A stretch of DNA of 64,000 nucleotides. Origin: Desulfovibrio desulfuricans (GTDB lineage Bacteria > Desulfobacterota > Desulfovibrionia > Desulfovibrionales > Desulfovibrionaceae). Shown one piece after another: positions 36,470 to 44,884 of this stretch; position 1 is the first letter of the stretch; each line of letters starts with the position of its first letter. The DNA lies in contig SUVB01000011.1 in the NCBI GenBank assembly GCA_015062205.1, forward strand, positions 22,636-86,635. The letters are read 5' to 3'. Made by a program: the position numbers and the translations under genes. Under the pieces are notes generated by a model that was not told the origin of the DNA, ran no database searches, and worked only from the letters and a program-made list of their open reading frames with translations.

Positions 36470-37786
36470 TCAATGCGCCCGCAGGGCAAAGTTGACCGTG
36501 AAGCACAGGGCTATGCACAGCATGATGACGTTCAGGTCGCGGAACCGGCCCGTGAGCGCCCTGATTCCCACCCAGCTCACAAAGCCGAAGCCGAAGCCGG
36601 TCGCAATGTTGAAGGTCAGCGGCATGCTTACGATGGTCAGGAATGCCGGCAGGGCCACTCTGAAATCCTGAAAGCGGATCCTCACAACCTCCTGCATCAT
36701 CATGGCGCCCACCATAATCAGCGCGGGGGCCGTGGCGTAGGAGGGCACCAGCGCCACCAGGGGCGCAAAAAAGAGCGTCAGGAAGAAAAGCCCGGCAATG
36801 GTCACGGCGGTCAGTCCGGTGCGTCCGCCTTCGGCCACGCCCGCGGCGCATTCCAGATAGCTTGTGGCCGTGGTGGCGCCCATGACGGCGCTTGCCATGG
36901 TGGCTATGGAGTCAGTGACGAGGGCCTTGTCCAGATTCTCGATGTGCCCGTCTTCGCGGATAAAACCGGCTTTCTGCGACAGCCCGATAAGCACGCCCAT
37001 GTTGTCGAACAGGTCAACCATGGTCAGGGTGAAGATGATGGAAATGAGGCCGTGATGCAGGGCGCCTTTAATGTCAAGATGCCCGAAGACGTCCACGGGC
37101 AGAGGGGGAACCGGGGTGAACAGCTGCCCGTGCGGCAGGGGCGAAACGCCCAGCGCCATGCCCGCGCAGCTCACGGCAATGATGCTGATGACCATGCCGC
37201 CCGGCACGCGCAGGGTGAGCAGCGCGCCGGTCAGGAATACGCCGGAAATGGCCAGCAATGCCTGCGGCGTGCCAAGATTGCCCAGCGTCACAAACGTGGA
37301 CGCGTCCGCAGCGATGATGCCGCAGTTCTTCATGCCGATAAAGGCAATGAAAGCGCCTATGCCCACAACGATGGCGTATTTGAGATCCATGGGCACGGCG
37401 TTGATAATCATCTGCCGTATCCTGGTCACGGTAAGGGCCAGAAAAACCACGCCGGAAATAAACACGGCGCCGAGGCCTGTCTGCCAGTCATACCCCGCCG
37501 GCCCGCAGATGTAGTAGGCAAAGAAGGCGCTGATGCCGAGGCCGGGCGCGACGGCCACGGGGAAGCGCGCCCAGAAGCCCATCAGCAGGGTGGCGAAAAT
37601 TGTCACCCATATTGTTGCCGCCACGGCGGACTCTCTGGGCATGCCCGCGTCCGCCAGCATGCCCGGAACCACGAAAATCAGGTAACACATGGCCATAAAA
37701 CTGGTCAGGCCGGCCAGAAGTTCCCGACGTACGTCGGCGCCGCGTTCAGTAAGATGGAACATGCGGTCAACAAGGGAAATGGTCAT
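36470..37786 (-). CDS. NCS2-family purine permease (AzgA-like)
   Basis: 438 residues with about 12 membrane segments. Features of the AzgA branch: RELLAGLTSFMAMCYLIFVVP, FPVAVAPGLGISAFFAYYI, DLFDNMGVLIGL and SAVMGATTATSYLECAAGVAEGGRTGLTAV. Imports hypoxanthine, guanine or adenine with protons. Start 37786 with GAGGAG 8 bases upstream. No purine riboswitch fold was recognised in the 220-base gap upstream, and the promoter is not clear. Confidence 0.9.
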   Translation of the reverse strand: MTISLVDRMFHLTERGADVRRELLAGLTSFMAMCYLIFVVPGMLADAGMPRESAVAATIWVTIFATLLMGFWARFPVAVAPGLGISAFFAYYICGPAGYDWQTGLGAVFISGVVFLALTVTRIRQMIINAVPMDLKYAIVVGIGAFIAFIGMKNCGIIAADASTFVTLGNLGTPQALLAISGVFLTGALLTLRVPGGMVISIIAVSCAGMALGVSPLPHGQLFTPVPPLPVDVFGHLDIKGALHHGLISIIFTLTMVDLFDNMGVLIGLSQKAGFIREDGHIENLDKALVTDSIATMASAVMGATTATSYLECAAGVAEGGRTGLTAVTIAGLFFLTLFFAPLVALVPSYATAPALIMVGAMMMQEVVRIRFQDFRVALPAFLTIVSMPLTFNIATGFGFGFVSWVGIRALTGRFRDLNVIMLCIALCFTVNFALRAH

Positions 37787-38008
37787 GTCGGCTCCTCGTT
37801 TCATACTCTGGAATTCCTGTACGCTACAACACGGCGTGATGACAAGGGAAACGCGAAGGCCCGCGGCATCCCGGGCAAGGCAGGCTGCGCCGTGCGGCGC
37901 CCCGCGTCCCTTTCCCCTCGACCCGGGGCCTCATTTCCGGCATGATGGGGTTCACGCCGTTTCGCGGTCCGCGCGGCCGCGCCGACTCCGAAGGCCACGG
38001 ATACCTCT

Positions 38009-38695
38009 ATGAATATACTGCGCAAAGCCCTGGAAAGGGGCATCACTCCCGCCAATGTCGTCACCTACGTCAGCCTGCAGACCCTGCGCCTGTGGGGGGG
38101 ATTCTGGGGCTCCCTGCGCCTGCGCGCCAAGGCCCGCCTGCTGGGCGTCGAACTGGAACCGGGCGTCACGGCCCACGGGCCCGTAGGCCTACTGCGCTGG
38201 CCCGGCGGCCGTATCCGCATCGGCGCGGGCACGAGCATTATTTCCTCTTGGCGGCGGGCCACGGCCGCTGCCCTGAACCACCCCACGCGCCTGCGCGTTT
38301 TCGGCCCCGGCGCGTGCATCGACATCGGCCCGGACTGTCAGCTCAGCGGCGCATCCATCACGGCCCGCTCGCAGACCATCCGGCTGGGGCGTCAGGTCAT
38401 GCTGGCGCCCAACTGCGTCATCGTGGATTCGGACTTCCACGCTCACTGGCCGCCCGAGGCCCGCGCCGTCGATCCGGGCATGGAAAGGGACAGCCCCGTG
38501 GACATCGGCGACTATGTGTGGGTGGGCATGAACAGCATTATCCTCAAGGGCGTCACCGTCGGCGAGGGCGCCATCATCGGCGCGGGCAGCGTCGTCACGC
38601 GCGACGTGCCGCCCTTCTGCCTGGCCGCCGGCGCGCCTGCCCGCGTGCTGCGCCGCATGAACGGCGGGGGCGCTCCCCTGCCCGCGGCGGGCTGA
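38009..38695 (+). CDS. Hexapeptide-repeat acyltransferase
   Basis: 228 residues. The C-terminal half is a left-handed beta helix: ITARSQTIRLGRQVMLAPNC, VIVDSDFHAHWPPEAR with the family histidine, DIGDYVWVGMNSIILKGVTV, GEGAIIGAGSVVTRDVPPFC and AAGAPARVLRR. These are the signatures of the WbbJ/maltose-acetyltransferase-like group, which acetylate sugars or lipids using acetyl-CoA. The N-terminal ~60 residues (TLRLWGGFWGSLRLRAKARL) are helical and basic. Only 7 bases before the helicase gene, so co-transcribed; acceptor unknown. Confidence 0.85.
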   Translation: MNILRKALERGITPANVVTYVSLQTLRLWGGFWGSLRLRAKARLLGVELEPGVTAHGPVGLLRWPGGRIRIGAGTSIISSWRRATAAALNHPTRLRVFGPGACIDIGPDCQLSGASITARSQTIRLGRQVMLAPNCVIVDSDFHAHWPPEARAVDPGMERDSPVDIGDYVWVGMNSIILKGVTVGEGAIIGAGSVVTRDVPPFCLAAGAPARVLRRMNGGGAPLPAAG

Positions 38696-38702
38696 CCCGG
38701 CC

Positions 38703-41700
38703 ATGACGCGCCCTTCGCCCACATCGCCCGTGGGGGAATACGTCGCCGCCCTGCTGGCCTCACAGAAACTGGGGCCGCAGGTCACCGGCCACCGCCTGCT
38801 GCCCGGCGCGGAAGCGCAGTACGCGCCCCCGCGCCTGCCCTGGCCCGCCGCCGTGGCCCGCCTGCTGGAAGCGCGCGGCATTCGGGGACTGTACAGCCAC
38901 CAGGCCCTGGCCACGGACCACATCCGCGCCGGACGCCATGTGGTGGCGGCCACGCCCACGGCCAGCGGCAAGAGCCTCATCTACAACCTGCCCGTGCTGG
39001 AGCGCTGCCTGCACGATCCTGACGCCCGCGCCCTCTACCTCTTCCCGCTCAAGGCGCTGGCGCAGGACCAGCTGGCGGCCTTCAACGCCCTCACGCAGCC
39101 CTGGCCCGAGGACGTTCGCCCCGCCGCCGCGCTGTATGACGGCGACACCAGCGACCACTTTCGCCGCAAAATCCGGCGCGATCCGCCGGCCGTGCTCATC
39201 AGCAACCCGGAAATGCTGCACCTCGCCATCCTGCCGCACCATGAACAGTGGGCGTCCTTTCTGGCAGGCCTGAGCTTTGTGGTGGTGGACGAGGCCCACA
39301 CCTACCGGGGCGTGTTCGGCGCGCATATGGCGCAGGTCTTCCGACGGCTCAACCGCCTGGCCCTGCGCTACGGCGCGCGGCCCGTCTACGTGCTGTGCAC
39401 GGCCACCGTGGGCAATCCCGGCGAGCTGGCCTGCGCCCTCACGGGAACCGGGACGGACAACGCGGCCGACGCGCCCGTGGTCATCACCGCGTCCGGCGCG
39501 CCGCGGGGCCCGCGCCACGTGATCTTCCTCAACCCGGAGCAGAGCGCGGCCACAGCGGCCATTGATCTGCTCAAGGCCGCGCTGGCCCGCAATCTGCGCA
39601 CCATCGTCTACTGCCGCTCGCGCCGCATGACGGAACTCATCAGCCTGTGGGCCGGGCAGTCCGGCGCGTTCGGGGAGCGCATCTCCGCCTACCGCGCCGG
39701 CTTTCTGCCCGAGGAGCGCCGCAGCATTGAGGCGCGCATGGCGTCGGGCGAGCTGCTGGCCGTGGTCAGCACCAGCGCGCTGGAACTGGGCATCGACATC
39801 GGCGGACTGGACGTCTGCATTCTGGCGGGCTACCCCGGCACGATCATGGCGACCCTGCAGCGCGGCGGCCGCGTGGGCCGGGCGCGGCAGGAATCCGCCG
39901 TCATCGTGGTGGCCGGGGAGGACGCGCTGGACCAGTATTTCGCCCGCAATCCCGACGACTTTTTCAACCGCCCGCCGGAAAAGGCCGTGGTCAACCCGGA
40001 CAACGAGGTCATTCTGGCCCGCCATCTGGAGTGCGCCGCCGCCGAACAGCCGCTGACGCCCGGCGAGCCCATGCTGCAGGGGCCCGCCGCACGCGCCGCC
40101 GCACGCGCCCTTAACGCGCAGGGCCTGCTGCTCCAGACGGCCGACGGCACGCGCCTGGTGGCCTCGCGCAAACGGCCGCAGCGGCATGTGGACCTGCGCG
40201 GCACAGGGCAGACCTTCATCATTGAGGATACGGAAGGGCATGTCATCGGTTCGGTGGACGGCTTCCGCGCCTGGCGCGAGACGCACCCCGGCGCTGTCTA
40301 TCTGCACCGGGGCCGCAGCTACGTCATTGAGGAGGTGGATGCAGGGCGTGCCCGCGTGCTTGCCAAAGCGGCCAGGGTTTCATGGTTCACGCGCACGCGC
40401 GGCCAAAAAAGCACAGATATTCTGGAAGAAACCGAGCGCCGCGCCATAGGGCGCGCCTTGGTCTGCCGGGGGCGGCTGCGCATTACCGACGTCATCACCG
40501 GCTATGAAAAACGCAGCGCGTCGGGCAACCGCCTGCTGACCGTAAACCCGCTGGACGCCCCGCCGCAGGTCTTTGAGACGGAAGGATTGTGGTATGTCAT
40601 CCCGGACAGCATCCGCGCCGACCTGGAGGCCCGTTTCCTGCACTTCATGGGCTCCATCCACGCTATGGAGCACGCCGCCATCGGTCTTCTGCCCCTGCTG
40701 GTCATGGCCGACCGCAACGACTTCGGCGGCATTTCCACGCCCCTGCACCCGCAGACGGGCCTGCCCTGCGTGTTCATTTACGACGGCCTGCCCGGCGGCG
40801 CGGGGCTGACCCGCCAAGCCTTTCCGGACGCGCGCGCCCTGCTGGAGGCCACCTTCCGCGCCGTGGCCGCCTGCCCCTGCGAAGAGGGCTGTCCCTCCTG
40901 CGTGCATTCGCCCAAGTGCGGTTCGGGCAACAGGCCCATCAGCAAAGCAGGCTGTCTGGAACTGCTGCGCGGGCTGCTGGCCCCCGGCACGGAGGGGGAG
41001 GCGCTCTGCTGCGGGCTGCGCATCAGCCCGGCCCCCGACAGGCTCGCCCCGGAAAACGCGGCCGCCCCGGCGGAGGCCGCAACTGCCGCAGGCAGGCCCG
41101 CTGTCTCGGCACTGGACTATATCAACATGGACGCAGAAGAAACGGAAACGCGAAACGGGGAAAAGCCGGGGGAAAGCGGACCGGACGCGGGCGACGCGCA
41201 CACGGCCGCCCCGGCCCGCGCGCAGAGCGCGCCGTCGGCGCCGAAACCCGCTGCCGCGCCCGACGCCGCAGAAGGGGATATGCCCTTCAACGGCTATGCC
41301 GCCGTGCCGCCGCCCGCCCGCTATGTGGTGTTTGACGTGGAGACGCGCCGCTCCGCCGCCGAGGTGGGCGGCTGGAACCGGGCCGACCGCATGGGCGTGA
41401 GCGTGGCCGTGGTCTACGACAGCAGGGACGACGACTATTTCGCCTACCGGCAGGAGGAACTGCCCGCGCTCTTCGAACGCCTGCGCGCCGCCGATCTGGT
41501 GGTGGGCTTCAACAGCTTCCGTTTCGACTACGCCGTGCTGCGGCCCTTTGCCCCCTGCGATCTGCGCAGCCTGCCCGGTCTGGACCTGCTCCAGCGCGTG
41601 GCCGAACGCCTCAACTACCGCCTCTCGCTGGACAATCTCGGCCAGGCCACCCTGAACGAGCCCAAGAGCGCCGACGGCCTGCAGGCCCTGCGCTGGTGGC

Positions 41701-41855
41701 AGGAAGGACGCCTGGACGACATCGCCGCCTATTGTCGCAAGGACGTGGACATCACCCGCCGCCTCTATCTCTACGGCCTTGAGCACGGTTTTCTGCTGTT
41801 CAGCAACAAGGCCGGGGGCCGCGTGCGCGTGCCCGTGGACTTTCGCCCGCGATAG
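38703..41855 (+). CDS. MrfA-like DEAH helicase fused to MrfB-like DEDD exonuclease
   Basis: 1050 residues. Superfamily 2 helicase core: ATPTASGKS (Walker A, about residue 82), VVVDEAHTYRG (about 194), CTATVGNP, STSALELGIDIGGLD, and LQRGGRVGRARQ (motif VI). It continues into the DUF1998 region ending in CPCEEGCPSCVHSPKCG (about 722), the four-cysteine cluster of the YprA/MrfA family. After a linker rich in alanine and proline (about 770-860), a second domain begins with VFDVETRRSAAE (about 876), then VVGFNSFRFDY and YCRKDVDITRRLY, a DEDD-type 3'-5' exonuclease pattern like YprB/MrfB. In Bacillus these are two adjacent genes that repair mitomycin C lesions. Confidence 0.88.
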   Translation: MTRPSPTSPVGEYVAALLASQKLGPQVTGHRLLPGAEAQYAPPRLPWPAAVARLLEARGIRGLYSHQALATDHIRAGRHVVAATPTASGKSLIYNLPVLERCLHDPDARALYLFPLKALAQDQLAAFNALTQPWPEDVRPAAALYDGDTSDHFRRKIRRDPPAVLISNPEMLHLAILPHHEQWASFLAGLSFVVVDEAHTYRGVFGAHMAQVFRRLNRLALRYGARPVYVLCTATVGNPGELACALTGTGTDNAADAPVVITASGAPRGPRHVIFLNPEQSAATAAIDLLKAALARNLRTIVYCRSRRMTELISLWAGQSGAFGERISAYRAGFLPEERRSIEARMASGELLAVVSTSALELGIDIGGLDVCILAGYPGTIMATLQRGGRVGRARQESAVIVVAGEDALDQYFARNPDDFFNRPPEKAVVNPDNEVILARHLECAAAEQPLTPGEPMLQGPAARAAARALNAQGLLLQTADGTRLVASRKRPQRHVDLRGTGQTFIIEDTEGHVIGSVDGFRAWRETHPGAVYLHRGRSYVIEEVDAGRARVLAKAARVSWFTRTRGQKSTDILEETERRAIGRALVCRGRLRITDVITGYEKRSASGNRLLTVNPLDAPPQVFETEGLWYVIPDSIRADLEARFLHFMGSIHAMEHAAIGLLPLLVMADRNDFGGISTPLHPQTGLPCVFIYDGLPGGAGLTRQAFPDARALLEATFRAVAACPCEEGCPSCVHSPKCGSGNRPISKAGCLELLRGLLAPGTEGEALCCGLRISPAPDRLAPENAAAPAEAATAAGRPAVSALDYINMDAEETETRNGEKPGESGPDAGDAHTAAPARAQSAPSAPKPAAAPDAAEGDMPFNGYAAVPPPARYVVFDVETRRSAAEVGGWNRADRMGVSVAVVYDSRDDDYFAYRQEELPALFERLRAADLVVGFNSFRFDYAVLRPFAPCDLRSLPGLDLLQRVAERLNYRLSLDNLGQATLNEPKSADGLQALRWWQEGRLDDIAAYCRKDVDITRRLYLYGLEHGFLLFSNKAGGRVRVPVDFRPR

Positions 41856-41958
41856 GGGAGACTGGAGCGGATGTCATGGGAACCGCATTCGCCGGCGGGC
41901 CTGCGGGCGTTGCGGCGGCAAGCAGCAGCGCGGGCAGGGCGTGCGTTCGCGGCCGCCG

Positions 41959-42792
41959 TCACTTCAGCTTTTTGAGCGCCTTTTCCATGCCTTCCGGGAG
42001 GGGATAGGCGTGCTCCTCGGCGGGGAAGGCCCCGGCGCGGACCTCGCGCACATAGGCCGCCACCGCCTCGCGCAGGGCTTCATCCACCCGGCCGAAACGC
42101 TTGACAAAGCGCGGCAGCGGCCCCTGATTCAGCCCGGCCATGTCCTGCCACACCAGCACCTGCCCGTCGCAGCCCGCGCCCGCGCCAATGCCGATGACCG
42201 GAATGGACAGGGCCCGCGTGACGCGCTCGGCCAGGGGCGCGGGAACGCATTCCAGCACCAGAGAGAAGGCTCCGGCGGCCTCGATGGCCCGCGCGTCGTC
42301 CAGCAGCTGCCGGGCGGCCTCCGGGGTTTTGCCCTGCATGCGAAAGCCCCCGAAGGCGTTGACGGACTGCGGCGTCAGCCCCAGATGCCCCATGACGGGA
42401 ATGGATGCGCGCACAAGAGCGCGCACGTCGTCGGCAAAGGCCGCGCCGCCTTCCAGCTTCACGGCCTGGGCGCGCCCCTCGGTCATGAGCCGCCCGGCGT
42501 TGCGCACGGTTTCCTGCGGCGAGACATGACAGCTCATGTAGGGCATGTCGCAGACCACAAGGGCATTGCGCGCGCCGCGCGCCACGGCGGCGCAGTGCCG
42601 CGCCATGTCGTCCAGCGTCACGGAGAGCGTGTCCGGGTAGCCCAGCATGACCATGCCCAGCGAATCGCCCACCAGCAGGGCGTTGACCCCGTCCGTATCG
42701 AGCACGCGGGCCGTGCTGTAGTCATAGGCCGTGAGCATGACAAGTTTTTCCTTGCCCTTGGCTTCGCGGAAGGTCAACACAGTGTTTTTCAC
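41959..42792 (-). CDS. panB: 3-methyl-2-oxobutanoate hydroxymethyltransferase
   Basis: 277 residues from a GTG start with AGGAGG 9 bases upstream. Motifs: LVMLTAYDYSTARVLD, LLVGDSLGMVMLGYPDTL, VVCDMPYMSC, AVKLEGGAAF, VMGHLGLTPQSVNAFGGF, and IPVIGIGAGAGCDGQVLV. Adds a hydroxymethyl group to 2-oxoisovalerate, first committed step to pantothenate. A branched-chain oxoacid oxidoreductase and coaBC are elsewhere in this window, so oxoisovalerate and CoA metabolism recur, though not as an operon. Family members usually start M(K)NTV, matching the GTG choice. Confidence 0.96.
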   Translation of the reverse strand: MKNTVLTFREAKGKEKLVMLTAYDYSTARVLDTDGVNALLVGDSLGMVMLGYPDTLSVTLDDMARHCAAVARGARNALVVCDMPYMSCHVSPQETVRNAGRLMTEGRAQAVKLEGGAAFADDVRALVRASIPVMGHLGLTPQSVNAFGGFRMQGKTPEAARQLLDDARAIEAAGAFSLVLECVPAPLAERVTRALSIPVIGIGAGAGCDGQVLVWQDMAGLNQGPLPRFVKRFGRVDEALREAVAAYVREVRAGAFPAEEHAYPLPEGMEKALKKLK

Positions 42793-42916
42793 GGCAGGCT
42801 GCCTCCTGAAAGATGCTCCGCCCGCAGGCCGGGGGAGGGGCGGGAGCCCCCGGGCCCGGGCTGCCGTTGCCGGCGTGCCGGGCATCAGCCCAGCCGCCGG
42901 CATGAAAAAATGCGCC

Positions 42917-43798
42917 CTATGCCGCCGGACGGTTGCCCTCATGGGCCAGGGCCATAAGCAAATGACAAAGCTTGGCCGCCGTGAAGTCGGCATGGTGCAG
43001 GCCCGCGATGGGGGCCAGTTCCACCACATCCAGCCCCACCACGCGGCGGCCCCGCACGCAGCGCTCCAGGATGAACTGCGCCTCGCGCCAGTTCAGGCCC
43101 CCGGGCGAGGGCGTGCCTGTGGCGGGCATCAGCGAGGAATCCAGCCCGTCCACGTCAAAGGTGATATAAATATTGTGCGGGAAATCCTCGAGCAGGGGCT
43201 GTTCCGGCAGGCCCACACGGGCCAGGAAATAGGCGTCGTAGTGCGTGACGCCGAAGCGCTCGCGCACGGCGGCTTCCTCGCGGCTGAAGTCGCGCACGGC
43301 GAACTGCACAAGGGGCAGACACAGATCGGCCACAGCCCGGAACATGACGCAGGCGTGCGAAAGGGGATTGCCCTCGTAGCGCGCCCGCAGGTCGGCATGC
43401 GCGTCGAACTGCACCACGCCGAAGGGTTCGCCGGTCTGCCGGGCCCGCGCCGCAAGCGCGCGCAGCGCGCCGAGGGTGACGGTGTGCTCGCCCCCCAGGA
43501 TCACGGGCACGGCCCCGCAGTCCAGCGCATGGGCGGCGACCTGCGTGATGCGTTCCAGCACCGTCTCCACCGGGCCGACACAGTCCACGGGCGGGGCGGT
43601 ATAAAAACCTGACTCACCGGGGGCCAGCCCGCTTTCCCAGGCTTCCAGCTGCTGCGAAGCCGCCAGCAGCGCCGCAGGCCCCGCCGCCGTGCCGCCGCCG
43701 TAGGAGACGCTCTGCTCCAGCGGCGCGGGGATGATGTGAAAGGCGGCCTTTTCAGGCGACGCCGGCGCGTATTCCGAAGCGAGAAAATGACCCTGCAT
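42917..43798 (-). CDS. speB: Agmatinase-family ureohydrolase
   Basis: 293 residues. Manganese-binding motifs of the arginase/agmatinase family: LGGEHTVTLG, VVQFDAHADLR and ITFDVDGLDSSLMP, plus SPGGLNW and GLDVVELAP. Likely converts agmatine to putrescine and urea; other guanidino substrates are possible. Start at 43798 chosen because AGGG lies upstream; an ATG at 43828 sits inside a terminator hairpin. That hairpin, directly before the gene, makes the promoter position puzzling. Confidence 0.9.
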   Translation of the reverse strand: MQGHFLASEYAPASPEKAAFHIIPAPLEQSVSYGGGTAAGPAALLAASQQLEAWESGLAPGESGFYTAPPVDCVGPVETVLERITQVAAHALDCGAVPVILGGEHTVTLGALRALAARARQTGEPFGVVQFDAHADLRARYEGNPLSHACVMFRAVADLCLPLVQFAVRDFSREEAAVRERFGVTHYDAYFLARVGLPEQPLLEDFPHNIYITFDVDGLDSSLMPATGTPSPGGLNWREAQFILERCVRGRRVVGLDVVELAPIAGLHHADFTAAKLCHLLMALAHEGNRPAA

Positions 43799-43826
43799 GA
43801 AAAACCCTGTCCGTACGTTGGCATAC

Positions 43827-43858
43827 AAAAACGGCCCGCTTGGGGGGGCAGGCCGTTT
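43827..43858 (-). terminator. Terminator-like hairpin immediately upstream of speB
   Basis: On the minus strand AAACGGCC / GGCCGTTT with a C-rich loop, followed by a T-run. It ends 28 bases before the speB start, so it either terminates the upstream gene (44078-44617) or attenuates speB. Confidence 0.65.
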
Positions 43859-43965
43859 CAGTTGGAGGAGGCTGTCAGCAAAAGAAAGGAAGGTATCCCA
43901 GAGTTTGCAACAGGCATGCCAAAGAAGGGACGTGCCATCTCACAAGCTAATATAATGAATTTACA

Positions 43966-43981
43966 GAATAAAATTTTATTC
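43966..43981. promoter_or_regulatory. Perfect 16-bp AT palindrome
   Basis: GAATAAAATTTTATTC is a perfect palindrome in an AT-rich island (about 43935-44010) of an otherwise GC-rich region, within the 280-base gap between speB and the next minus-strand gene. Possible regulator site or promoter element; TATATT occurs just downstream on the minus strand. Confidence 0.45.
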
Positions 43982-44077
43982 CCAAAAAGCGGCCTGTAAA
44001 AAATGTTTAACTGTTTCCCGGACGGGCCGGATGACAGGGCGCAGCGTGTACAAAAAATTTTCTCGCGGAGCCTGCCG

Positions 44078-44617
44078 CTACTGCACGGCTTCCCTGCCGG
44101 ACACGACGGCTGCGCCTCCCTGCAGGGAAACGGAAAGCTTTTCCGCCAGTTCCCTGGCGGCAGGCGTTTCGCGCCATTCCGTAAAGAGCTTGCGCCATGC
44201 GCCGAATTCCAGAAAATTCTCGTCAAGCTGATCCTCGTGCACCTGCACCCAAGTATTAAAGAGCTGCATCTGCACCTGGAACAGGGCGCTTTCAAAAACG
44301 ATGCCCGCCATGTTGCGCGGAATGGTCTTGCCGTCCACATGCACCAGCACGAAATTGCAGACCGTGCGGCGCGAGGTTTCAAAGTCCACTTCCCTGCCGT
44401 TCATTTCGTCCGCCATGGGCAGCAGGTGGGGATACAGCTCGCCGATGCGCTCCATGCCCTTGACCGGCACGGCGATGAACAGCGCGGGCTGTCCGTCCCT
44501 GCCGAGAGGCGCGTCGGGCTTTTCGGAAATGAAATAGAATCGCAGCCAGTTTTCAAACATGACCGCTTCCAGCACCGTGAACACGGCGTTCTGAAAATCT
44601 TCCTGCGCCTTGGGCAT
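44078..44617 (-). CDS. Conserved hypothetical protein
   Basis: 179 residues from MPKAQEDFQNAVFTVLEAVM, with GGGGGG ribosome site 4 bases before ATG. No signal peptide or membrane segment. A mixed alpha/beta protein: NWLRFYFISEKPDAPLG, LFIAVPVKGMERIGELYPHL, VDFETSRRTVCNFVLVHVDG and FESALFQVQMQLFNTWVQ. No family recognised. A much longer frame exists upstream but is antisense to tolC and should be ignored. Divergent from tolC. Confidence 0.7.
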   Translation of the reverse strand: MPKAQEDFQNAVFTVLEAVMFENWLRFYFISEKPDAPLGRDGQPALFIAVPVKGMERIGELYPHLLPMADEMNGREVDFETSRRTVCNFVLVHVDGKTIPRNMAGIVFESALFQVQMQLFNTWVQVHEDQLDENFLEFGAWRKLFTEWRETPAARELAEKLSVSLQGGAAVVSGREAVQ

Positions 44618-44884
44618 GTTTCCCCCCTGATTGTTCCGCGGCCGGACGCCGCCTGCGCCGAAGCAACACGGCAAGCCAGCATAAACGCCCGTTCCGGGCG
44701 CGTCAATGCGTAGCCGGGTTCTCTCTTTCCCCGCCGGGGCAGACTTTTTTCTTGCCCCCGGCCCGTGCGGGAATGTACCCTGCCGCTGTTGCAACGCGCT
44801 GCGGCAGGGTCGGAGACGCAGCCGCACCCCCCCAGGTTCTGACGCCGGCCCGAACGGAACACGGAGCGAGGAGAGCACGCAATC

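Noticed and set aside
36473..37945. 490-codon plus-strand frame
   Set aside because: Antisense to the purine permease; composition is histidine/glycine-rich and unlike any protein family.
37787..38008. Purine riboswitch before the NCS2 permease
   Set aside because: Checked because such transporters are often riboswitch-controlled; no three-way-junction core or terminator pair was found in the leader.
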